DNA from: GMQP-bins7 sp963776565
Lineage (GTDB): Bacteria; Actinomycetota; Thermoleophilia; Gaiellales; Gaiellaceae
Direction of reading: 5' to 3'
NCBI GenBank assembly: GCA_963776565.1
Contig: CAVZNF010000015.1
Coordinates: forward strand, 248,001-312,000
DNA length: 64,000 nucleotides
This document shows, one piece after another, positions 52,520-60,816 of this stretch. The notes beneath the pieces were generated by a model. That model searched no databases and was not told the origin of the DNA. It worked only from the letters and a program-made list of their open reading frames with translations. A program made the position numbers and the translations under genes. Within the stretch, counting starts at the first letter, position 1, and each line of letters begins with the position of its first letter.

Positions 52520-53511
52520 CGGGGTCTCCCGTTCGTCCATTCGATGAGCGCTGAGCCCCACGTGAGACCCGCTCCCATCCCTGTCAGCAGCACGAGCGCC
52601 CCGTCCTGCAGCCTCCCCTCGGCCCGCGCGTCGGCGAGGGCGAGCGGGATAGAGCCGGACGAGGTGTTTCCGTAGCGATCGACGTTCACGATGGTCTTTT
52701 CCGCGGGGATACCGAGCTTAGCCGTCGCGTAGTCGATGATCCGCTTGTTCGCCTGGTGCGGGACGTAGACGTCGATGTCGTCGACCGTCTTGCCGCACTC
52801 CGCGAGGATGTCGTTCGCGGACGAGACCATCACCCGAGTCGCGAACTTGAAGACCTCGCGGCCGTTCATCTTCACGAAGGAGTCCGGGTTCTCGAAGTGA
52901 CGTGACCCCGACCCCGGATACCAGAGGTACTCGCCACCTGACCCGTCCGCGCCCAGCTCGAAGCCGATGAACCCCCCACGGTCGACGGGCTCCATGACGA
53001 CGGCTCCGGCGCCGTCGCCGAAGAGGACAAGCGTCGAGCGGTCCTCCCAGTCGAGGATCTTCGAGAGCACGTCGCCGCCGACAACGAGCGCGCGCCGTGA
53101 GAGCCCCGACGCAAGCATCCCGTAGGCCTGGGCGATCGCGTAGACGAAGCCCGTGCAGCCCGCGAGGAGGTCGTATGCGGCGGCCTTCGTCATCCCGAGC
53201 GTGTCGGCCAGGATTGCGGACGAGGTCGGGAACATCATGTCGGGCGTCACCGTGGCGCAGATGAGGAGGTCGATGTCCTCGGCAGCGACACCCGCATCGT
53301 CCAAAGCCGCGCGAGCGGCCGGAAGCGCGATGTCAGTAAGTGCCTCGTCCTTCGAGGCGATCCGCCGCTCGCGAATCCCGGTTCGCTCGCGGATCCATTC
53401 GTCCGAGGTCTCGACGATTTCCGCGAGCTCCTCGTTCGTCATCACTTTCGCGGGGACGTGCACACCGAGGCCGGTGATCCCGATGCGAACTCCTTTCGCA
53501 GAGCCGAGCAC
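52516..53511 (-). CDS. fabH: beta-ketoacyl-ACP synthase III
   Basis: 331 residues. GITGLGVHVPAKVMTNEELA, SDEWIRERTGIRERRIASKD, the catalytic Cys in YDLLAGCTGFVYAIAQAYG near residue 120, His in YVPHQANKRIIDYA near 255, and Asn in VDRYGNTSSGSIPLALADA near 283 give the Cys-His-Asn triad. Starts fatty-acid chains from a short acyl-CoA primer and malonyl-ACP. Primer choice (branched versus acetyl) is not readable. 2 nt after the fabZ stop region on the same strand. Confidence 0.96.
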   Translation of the reverse strand: MLGSAKGVRIGITGLGVHVPAKVMTNEELAEIVETSDEWIRERTGIRERRIASKDEALTDIALPAARAALDDAGVAAEDIDLLICATVTPDMMFPTSSAILADTLGMTKAAAYDLLAGCTGFVYAIAQAYGMLASGLSRRALVVGGDVLSKILDWEDRSTLVLFGDGAGAVVMEPVDRGGFIGFELGADGSGGEYLWYPGSGSRHFENPDSFVKMNGREVFKFATRVMVSSANDILAECGKTVDDIDVYVPHQANKRIIDYATAKLGIPAEKTIVNVDRYGNTSSGSIPLALADARAEGRLQDGALVLLTGMGAGLTWGSALIEWTNGRPR

Positions 53512-53513
53512 GG

Positions 53514-53957
53514 CTAGCGCTCCACCGCGAAGGTCAGCGTCCCGCGAGCCGCGAGCGCGTCGCCGACGTGTGCCGTCGCCTTCCCACGCCCGATCGGACC
53601 GCGGATCGTGTCGATCTCACACGTCAGCGTGAGCACGTCGCCGGGCTCGACGACGCGCTTGAAGCGGCAGTCGTCGATGCCTGCGAAGAATGCGATCTTT
53701 CCGCGATTCTCCTCCTCGACGAGCACCGCGATCGCGCCGGTCTGGGCCATCGCCTCGACGATCAGCACGCCCGGCATGACGGGACGCTCCGGAAAGTGCC
53801 CGCGGAACCACCAGTCGTCCGCGTTCACCGAGCGCCGCGCGACCACTCGTCGGCCGGGCTCCAGCTCGGTCACCTCATCGATGAGGAGGAAGGGATCGCG
53901 GTGCGGGAGAATCGACTCGATCGCGTCCTTTCCGAAGGGGACGTCAGGCGTCTGCAC
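53514..53957 (-). CDS. fabZ: 3-hydroxyacyl-ACP dehydratase FabZ
   Basis: 147 residues. ILPHRDPFLLIDEVTELEPG (LPHRxPFLLID), then the catalytic hot-dog helix in GHFPERPVMPGVLIVEAMAQ with His and Glu, and FFAGIDDCRFKRVVEPGD. First gene of the fab operon. ATG 53957. Dehydrates 3-hydroxyacyl-ACP to the trans-2-enoyl form; enoyl reductase is not in the window. Confidence 0.96.
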   Translation of the reverse strand: MQTPDVPFGKDAIESILPHRDPFLLIDEVTELEPGRRVVARRSVNADDWWFRGHFPERPVMPGVLIVEAMAQTGAIAVLVEEENRGKIAFFAGIDDCRFKRVVEPGDVLTLTCEIDTIRGPIGRGKATAHVGDALAARGTLTFAVER

Positions 53958-53985
53958 GCATCGAGTCTACTGGCGCGTCCGGCAG

Positions 53986-56102
53986 CTAATCGCTGCGCTG
54001 GACACGGACCACCGGCCCGCTCACGTTGCCCGCAGCGTCCCAGGCCACGACGCGAACTCGCGTCGCGGGACCGCTCCACGGGATGCGCACGACGCCCGCT
54101 CTCCTAACCTCGCGGCGAAGCGCCTGGCCGTCGATCACGAAGGTGAGCATCGACGGCTCGCTGACCTCGACCTTCAGGCGCTTGCCCGGGAGGATGCGCA
54201 CCCGCGGCGCAACGGTGTCCGAGAGAAACGGAACCCCGTACGAGATCACTCCCATTTCGCTCGAGGCCTCGACCACCGCGCGGTACTCGCCGTCGCGCAA
54301 CGTCCCGACCGACCGGGCGCCGTCCCAGGCGAACGCCTGCATCCCGACCGGGAAGCTCGCGGTCAACGGGCTCGCCACCCAGCGTCCCTCACGCTCGACG
54401 CGGATACGGACATCTGCAGGCGCGGTCAGGGAGAACGCCAGGTTCAGACGATCCTTCCGCCCGTCGCCGTTTGGCGAGAACGCGAGCGGCGCGACCGTCA
54501 CGAGGCCCAGAGTCCGGTTCACTCGCAGCGGAACGACCTTCTGAACCGACACGCCGGCCGCGCTGAGGGCTGTGACCACCACGTTGTAGTCGCCGTCGGC
54601 GAGCGCGGTTCCGTCGATCGTCGCCGTGTGCTGCCCGGCTTGCACCCACACCCGGTCGACCACGGTCGCCACCAGGCCGCCGATCACATCCCTGATCTCG
54701 ACCGTCACATTGGCGGCCGTAGAGATCCGGTACGTGAGTGTCGCAGTGTCCGCCTGGCCGTCCTCGTTCGGGCTGATCGCCTCCGGCTCGGCGACAGCGG
54801 TGTCAATTGTGAGTGGCGCAGTGCCTCCGCCGGCCCGAAGCACGCCGGTCGCAGGACGCGCGGTGCCTGCTGCGATCGTCCAGGTGTATGCGCCGGCGGG
54901 CGTGCCGCCGGACTCCCACGTCCAGTCCACAGCGGTGCCGGTACCCGCCCCGCGTGCGACCTCCACGCCGGTCGAGCTCGTCATCGCGACGCTCCACGGC
55001 TGTGACTGCGAGAGTCGCGCGCGAACGCGGATCGCGCTGCCCTTGAGCCTCCGCTTTGGGGTCGAAGATCTTCTGTCCCCCGAGCGCTCGTGCCGAGGCC
55101 GCGATCGTGCCGAGCCTCGCGTAGAGCGCATTTCCCGGACACTCGGTGAAGCCGGTGTCACGGTGACCCGAGACCGCGCTCAGCAGTACGGGAATGCCGG
55201 TCGCATACCGCTCGCTTCCGCCGGAGATGAAGGTGAGGAACGAGGTGGGATCGACGTGCGCGAGATCGAGCCGCCACGCAAGGAGCCGCGCGATCGCCTC
55301 CTGTGCTGCCGCAGACGGCTTGGCGTCGCCGTACGTCCCGAGGAGCGCTATTCCGACGGAGCCCGTGTTGAACCCCAGTGCGTGCGCGCCCACGACGTTC
55401 CGATCGATGCCGCCGAAGCGGCCCTCGTAGATCGTCCCAAAGCGGTCGACGAGAAAGTTGTAGCCGATGTCGTTCCAGCCGTTCCCTTGCACGTGGAAGA
55501 GCTGAATCCCCTTGACGATCGCGGCGGCCTCGGCGCGGGAGTAGTCGTTGCGGCCGGCCGTGTGGTGGACGATCGCGAATCGCACAGCCGACGCGTAGGT
55601 CGGCGGGCCGCGCCGGATGGACTCGTCGGCTCCCCAAGAGAGCCGCGGCATGATCGGCGGCGTTCCGGTCGAGCTCGGAACGCGGAGCGGAATGCGAACC
55701 GCGGGGCTCCACACGAGCTGCGCTCGGACTCGTGTGACGTTCCCGGCCACGCGTGTCTCGAGACGATTCGACGGCCCGACCCAAAATGGATTCCCGAGAC
55801 GCCAGCCGGCGCGTCGCCGCTCCGGCGATCCCGCGTCGGGGCCGTCCTCGGCTTCAGGTGCCGCAGGTCGCCAGGCGCTCCAGCGGCCGCCGGTCGAGCG
55901 TGTCCGCAACTCCACTCGGCCGCTGCCACGCCACGAGACCCCGGCAAGCGTGAACCGCGGCAGAGCACCCGTCGTCGCCACACGGCTGTTCGCCAATCCG
56001 CAGGTCGACCGTCGTCGCATGCGCCGAACTCGAGCCGAACGCACTCGGAGCGACCAGCAGGCCTGCAAGCAGAGCAAGGAGGATGGCGAGGGGTTGGCGC
56101 AC
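53986..56102 (-). CDS. secreted PGRP-type amidase with FlgD-like C-terminus (two frameshifts)
   Basis: About 704 residues after repair. Signal peptide (RQPLAILLALLAGLLVAPSA), then after removing an extra base at 55998-55999, a beta region, and an Ami_2/PGRP domain: AIVHHTAGRNDYSRAEAAA, YNFLVDRFGTIYEGRFGGID, VSGHRDTGFTECPGNALYA with His, His and Cys zinc ligands. A second extra base near 55054 precedes a tail with FlgD-like Ig modules (AFSPNGDGRKDRLNLAF, ISPNEDGQADTATLTYRIS). Cleaves peptidoglycan amide bonds outside the cell; similar to actinobacterial wall amidases. GTG 56102 start is weakly supported. Confidence 0.87.
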
Positions 56103-56175
56103 GGAAATCCAGGGTGGCTCTTGAACCGTTCGCGGGCAAGAGCGACGAACCTCCGCTGATAGAATCCTTACACCG

Positions 56176-57510
56176 GTGCCACGCCCCATTTTGCGGGGAT
56201 TTCTTGCCCTCTCGCTCGCTGTAGCGGCGCTCGTGGCGGTGCCGGGTGTTCTCGCTCGGAACGATGCAACGGCCGCTGACACGCCGCGCGTTCTTGCCGC
56301 GCACCTCGACAACGACATCAACCCCGTCACGCAGGAGTTCGTCGAGAACTCGGTGGACCGGGCCGAGGACGGCGGGTACGCCGCCTACGTGCTCGTCCTC
56401 GACACGCCCGGCGGCCTCGGCTCGTCGATGCGCGGCATCGTGAAGCGCTTCCTCGCCGCCAAGGTCCCGGTCATCGTCTACGTCGCCCCCTCGGGCTCGT
56501 CCGCCGACTCCGCGGGAGCCGTCATCACGATGGCGTCGGACCTGGCGGCCATGGCTCCCCAGACCAACATCGGCTCGTCGACGCCGATCTCGCTCAACGG
56601 TGCGGACATCTCGAAGGATCTGCGCCGGAAGATCGTCAACGACGCTGCCGCGTACGTCGGCGAACTCGCGCGCGAGCACGACCGCAACGTCGTGGCGGCG
56701 CGCAAGATGGTCACGGAGGCGTCGAACTACGGTGCCCGCGAGGCGAAGCGGATCGGGCTCGTCGAGGTGATCGCTCCCTCGCTCCCTGCGCTGCTCAACG
56801 AGGTCGACGGGATGAAGACGGTTCCGAAGGGGCTCGTGCTGAACACGGCGGGGGCAGACATCGACAACGTCGAGCTGAGCTTCTGGCAGCGCGCACGGGA
56901 TTTCCTCGTCGACCCGAACCTCATCGCGCTCATGCTCTCGATCGGGCTCATCGGCATCGTCGTGGAGCTGTGGAACCCGGGGCTCATCTTCCCGGGAACG
57001 GTCGGTGCGATCTCACTGATTCTCGGGCTCTACGGCCTGCAGGTGCTCCCCGTGTCGCTCGCGGGCGTGCTCCTGATGATTCTCGCCGCGGGATTCTTCG
57101 TCGCCGATGCGTTCCTTCCGACGCACGGTGCCGCCACACTCGCCGGCGCGATCCTGTTCGTGCTCGGAGCGCTGATGCTCTTCGATCCAGCCGGCGCTGC
57201 GTACCAGGTGTCGCTTCCCGTCGCGCTGGCCATCGCCGGCACGCTGACGGTCCTGCTCGGCTTGGCCCTCACACGTGTCCTGCGCGCCAGGCGCAATCCA
57301 GTCACGGTCGGCATACAGGGGCTCGTCGGCGACGAGGGTGTCGTTCGTCGCGAAGGCATGGTCTTGGTGAACGGTGAGCTCTGGCGTGCACACCGCGAGG
57401 ACGGCACTCCGCTCCTCCCCGGCGACCACGTGAAGGTCGAGCGCGTCGAGGAGGGCTTGCAGCTGGTCGTAGGATCCACAGTGCCACCCAACGAGGAGGA
57501 AGCGCGCTAA
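56176..57510 (+). CDS. NfeD-family membrane serine protease (ClpP-fold)
   Basis: 444 residues: signal peptide, a ClpP-class domain with VLVLDTPGGLGSSMRGIVKR and YVAPSGSSADSAGAVITMAS, Lys-region DRNVVAARKMVTEASNYGAR, four to five membrane helices (about residues 250-370), and the C-terminal NfeD OB-fold with GDEGVVRREGMVLVNGELWR. Full-length NfeD (1b type). Its partner SPFH gene starts on the last base of the TAA stop. Together they act on membrane protein quality and lipid microdomains. GTG 56176. Confidence 0.9.
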   Translation: MPRPILRGFLALSLAVAALVAVPGVLARNDATAADTPRVLAAHLDNDINPVTQEFVENSVDRAEDGGYAAYVLVLDTPGGLGSSMRGIVKRFLAAKVPVIVYVAPSGSSADSAGAVITMASDLAAMAPQTNIGSSTPISLNGADISKDLRRKIVNDAAAYVGELAREHDRNVVAARKMVTEASNYGAREAKRIGLVEVIAPSLPALLNEVDGMKTVPKGLVLNTAGADIDNVELSFWQRARDFLVDPNLIALMLSIGLIGIVVELWNPGLIFPGTVGAISLILGLYGLQVLPVSLAGVLLMILAAGFFVADAFLPTHGAATLAGAILFVLGALMLFDPAGAAYQVSLPVALAIAGTLTVLLGLALTRVLRARRNPVTVGIQGLVGDEGVVRREGMVLVNGELWRAHREDGTPLLPGDHVKVERVEEGLQLVVGSTVPPNEEEAR

Positions 57511-58280
57511 TGGCCGTTGCCGGAATTGCGATCGTCGTCGTACTCGTCATCGTCTTGCTGATCCTCTTCGCGGCAGTCAAGATCGCGCGGGAGTACGAGC
57601 GTGGCGTGATCTTCCGCCTGGGCCGGCTCTTGCCGCACCCGAAAGGCCCGGGAATCTTCCTGCTGATCCCGATCGTCGACCGCATGGTCAAGGTCGATCT
57701 GCGGACCGTCACGCTGAACGTCCCGCCGCAAGAGGTGATCACGAAGGACAACGTTCCCGTGCGGGTGAACGCCGTCGCCTACTTCCGGATCGTCGAGCCC
57801 AACAACGCGATCGTCCAGGTCGAGAACTACATGGTCGCGACGTCCCAGATCGCGCAGACGACGCTCCGGTCCGTGCTCGGCCAGCACGTCCTCGACGAGC
57901 TCCTCTCCGAGCGCGACAAGATCAACGCGATCCTGCAGGCGATCATCGACGAGGCGACGTCACCGTGGGGTATCAAGGTTTCCGTCGTCGAGGTCAAGGA
58001 CGTCGAGATCCCGGCCGGTATGCAGCGCGCGATGGCGCGTCAGGCAGAGGCCGAGCGCGAGCGTCGCGCGAAGGTCATCTCCGCAGAGGGCGAGTTCCAG
58101 GCCTCGGAGCGGCTCAAGGACGCTGCGGCAGTCATGTCGCAGGAGCCGATCACCGTCCAGCTTCGCTACCTGCAGACGCTGCTCGAGATCGGCGCCTCGA
58201 ACAACTCCACGATCGTCTTCCCCATCCCGATCGACCTGCTCACCGCGCTCAAGAACACCGCGGACGCCGGCGAGAGCTAG
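57510..58280 (+). CDS. SPFH/stomatin-like protein
   Basis: 256 residues. One N-terminal membrane helix (VAGIAIVVVLVIVLLILFAA), then the SPFH domain: VKIAREYERGVIFRLGRLL, KGPGIFLLIPIVDRMVKVDL and LNVPPQEVITKDNVPVRVNA, and a coiled-coil region QRAMARQAEAERERRAKVIS. Typical slipin/stomatin; the C-terminal YLQTLLEIGASNNSTIVFPI is characteristic. Pairs with NfeD. ATG 57510 shares a base with the NfeD TAA. One nt separates its stop from the convergent gyrA stop. Confidence 0.93.
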   Translation: MAVAGIAIVVVLVIVLLILFAAVKIAREYERGVIFRLGRLLPHPKGPGIFLLIPIVDRMVKVDLRTVTLNVPPQEVITKDNVPVRVNAVAYFRIVEPNNAIVQVENYMVATSQIAQTTLRSVLGQHVLDELLSERDKINAILQAIIDEATSPWGIKVSVVEVKDVEIPAGMQRAMARQAEAERERRAKVISAEGEFQASERLKDAAAVMSQEPITVQLRYLQTLLEIGASNNSTIVFPIPIDLLTALKNTADAGES

Positions 58281-58281
58281 C

Positions 58282-60816
58282 TCAGGCCGTCGGGTCTTCC
58301 GCCTCGGGCGGGCTCGTTTCGGGTCCCTCAGCGTCCGCGACGCCGGCTTCCTCGTCCTCGTCCGAGCCCACGACCGGCGCGAGGGTCGCGACCTGCTCGC
58401 CCTCGCGCAGTCGCATGACGATGACGCCCTGTGTCGACCGTCCTGCGCGGCGGATTCCGTCGACGGGGATCTTGATCACGGTGCCGCCATCCGAGATGAG
58501 CATCACCTGGTATCCGTCCCGCACGATCCGCGCACCCGCGAGGCGACCCTTGCTCTCGACGAGCTGCACCGTCTTCACGCCCATCGTGCCGCGGCCCTTG
58601 ACCGGGTAGTCGCCGACCCGCGTGCGCTTGCCGTAGCCGTTCTCGGTGACGACAAGCAGGTCGGCTTCGTCGTCGGCGATGTCGACCTCGATGACCTCGT
58701 CGCCAGCGCGCAGCTTCATTCCCGCGACCCCGGTCGTGTCGCGGCCCATCGCGCGAGCCTGCTTGGCATGGAAGCGCACCGCCTGGCCCATCCTCGAGAC
58801 CATGAGGATGTCGTCGGTATCGCCGGCGAGGCGCACTCCGATGAGCTCGTCGTCCTCGCGCAGCTTGATCGCGATGATCCCGTCCGCCTTGAGCGGCGTG
58901 TTGTACGCGCCGAACTCAGTCTTCTTGACGATGCCCTTGCGCGTCGCGCAGACGAGGAACTTGGCCTCCTCGAAGTTGCGCGTGGCGATGACTGCGCGGA
59001 CGTATTCGTCCTGCCGGAACGGCAAGAGGTTGACGATCGCGCGTCCCTTCGACTGCCGCGAGCCGAGCGGGAGCTCGTGCACCTTGAGCCGGTAGACCTT
59101 GCCCACGGTCGTGAAGAAGAGGATGTAGTCGTGCGTCGAGGCGACGAACAGATGCTCGATGTAGTCGTCGTCCTTCATGTCCATCCCCATGACGCCGATG
59201 CCACCGCGACGCTGCTCTCGATACGTGGTCACAGGTAGGCGCTTGATGTAGCCGGACTTGGTGATGGCGATCACCATGTCCTCCTCCGCGATCATGTCCT
59301 CGAGCTCGAGGTCGGTCTCGCCGGCCACGATCTCCGTTCGCCGATCGTCCGATCGTCCGTAGATCTCCTTGAGCTCGAGCAGCTCCTCCTTGATGAGAGA
59401 CGCGATCCGCGACTCGTCGCCGAGCAGCACACGCAGCTCCGAGATCCTCTCCTGCAGGTCCGCGTACTCGTCCTCGACCCGCTTGCGCTCGAGCCCGGTG
59501 AGCGCGCGGAGCCGCAGGTCGAGGATCGCCTGCGCCTGCAGCTCGCTCAGCTCGAAGCGCTCCATGAGACCCGTCCTGGCCTCGTCGGCGTCGTCGGATG
59601 CACGGATCAGCTGGATGACCTCGTCCAGGTTGTCGAGCGCGATGAGGTAGCCCTCGAGGACGTGTGCGCGGGCGAGGGCCTTCCGCAGCTCGAACTGCGA
59701 GCGACGAGTGACGACCTCCCGCTGGAAGTCGAGGTAGTGGCGGACGAACTCGAGGAGGGACAGCGTCCGCGGCACGCCGTCGACCAGCGCGACGGCGTTG
59801 TAGCCAAACGTCGTCTGCAGAGCCGTGTGCTTGAAGAGCTTGTTGAGCGCGACCTGCGGGACGGCCTCGCGCTTCAGCTCGATCTGGATGCGCATGCCGG
59901 TCTTGTCGGAGTAGTCCTGCAGGTCGGAGACCTCGGTGATCACCTTCTCGCGGACGAGGTCGGCGATCTTCGAGATCACGCCGCCGTCGCCACCCTTCTT
60001 CACGCCGTACGGGAGCTCCGTGACGATGATCGCGCTCTTGCCGCCGCGCAGCTCCTCGACGTGCGCGCGGGCACGCATGACGACCCGGCCGCGGCCGGTG
60101 CGATACGCGTCGCGAACACCCGAGCGGCCGACGATGATGCCTCCGGTCGGGAAGTCCGGGCCCCTGACGTGCTTCATCAGATCCTCGACGCTCGCGGTCG
60201 GCTTGTCGATGAGCGCGACGACCGCGTCGATCGTCTCCGAGAGATTGTGCGGCGGGATGTTCGTGGCCATTCCGACCGCGATGCCCGTCGAGCCGTTGAC
60301 GAGGAGGTTCGGGAAGCGGGAAGGCAAGACCTGCGGCTCACGGCGCGACTCGTCGTAGTTCGCCCCGAAGTCGACCGTGTCGGAGTCGATGTCGCGCAGC
60401 ATCTCCGTCGCGAGCTTGGCGAGGCGGCACTCGGTGTACCGCTCGGCGGCCGGCGGGTCGTCGTCGATCGAGCCGAAGTTCCCCTGGCCGTCGACGAGCG
60501 GGTAGCGCAGCGAGAACGGCTGCACGAGACGTGCGATCGCGTCGTAGATCGAGCTCGAGTCGTGCGGGTGGTACTTACCCATGACGTCGCCGGTGACCCG
60601 CGCGCATTTCACGTACGGCCGGCTCGGCTGGTGCCCTGCGTCGTGCATCGCCCAGAGGATCCGGCGATGAACGGGCTTGAGGCCGTCGCGCACGTCGGGC
60701 AGCGCACGCCCGACGATCACGCTCATCGCGTAGTCGAGGTAGCTCGAGCGCATCTCCTGCTCGAGCTCGCGCGGCTCGATACGGCCTGCGCCGAGCGGCT
60801 CGACGATGTCAGACAT
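58282..60816 (-). CDS. gyrA: DNA gyrase subunit A
   Basis: 844 residues. N-terminal YLDYAMSVIVGRALPDVRDG, the active-site Tyr in AAERYTECRLAKLATEML, GyrA-box-like QRRGGIGVMGMD near residue 540, and a C-terminal beta-pinwheel ending in an acidic tail. The quinolone-region segment reads HPHDSSSIYD where most GyrA have HPHGDSxxYD. ATG 60816 overlaps the gyrB stop by 8 bp. Works with GyrB to introduce negative supercoils. Confidence 0.97.
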   Translation of the reverse strand: MSDIVEPLGAGRIEPRELEQEMRSSYLDYAMSVIVGRALPDVRDGLKPVHRRILWAMHDAGHQPSRPYVKCARVTGDVMGKYHPHDSSSIYDAIARLVQPFSLRYPLVDGQGNFGSIDDDPPAAERYTECRLAKLATEMLRDIDSDTVDFGANYDESRREPQVLPSRFPNLLVNGSTGIAVGMATNIPPHNLSETIDAVVALIDKPTASVEDLMKHVRGPDFPTGGIIVGRSGVRDAYRTGRGRVVMRARAHVEELRGGKSAIIVTELPYGVKKGGDGGVISKIADLVREKVITEVSDLQDYSDKTGMRIQIELKREAVPQVALNKLFKHTALQTTFGYNAVALVDGVPRTLSLLEFVRHYLDFQREVVTRRSQFELRKALARAHVLEGYLIALDNLDEVIQLIRASDDADEARTGLMERFELSELQAQAILDLRLRALTGLERKRVEDEYADLQERISELRVLLGDESRIASLIKEELLELKEIYGRSDDRRTEIVAGETDLELEDMIAEEDMVIAITKSGYIKRLPVTTYREQRRGGIGVMGMDMKDDDYIEHLFVASTHDYILFFTTVGKVYRLKVHELPLGSRQSKGRAIVNLLPFRQDEYVRAVIATRNFEEAKFLVCATRKGIVKKTEFGAYNTPLKADGIIAIKLREDDELIGVRLAGDTDDILMVSRMGQAVRFHAKQARAMGRDTTGVAGMKLRAGDEVIEVDIADDEADLLVVTENGYGKRTRVGDYPVKGRGTMGVKTVQLVESKGRLAGARIVRDGYQVMLISDGGTVIKIPVDGIRRAGRSTQGVIVMRLREGEQVATLAPVVGSDEDEEAGVADAEGPETSPPEAEDPTA

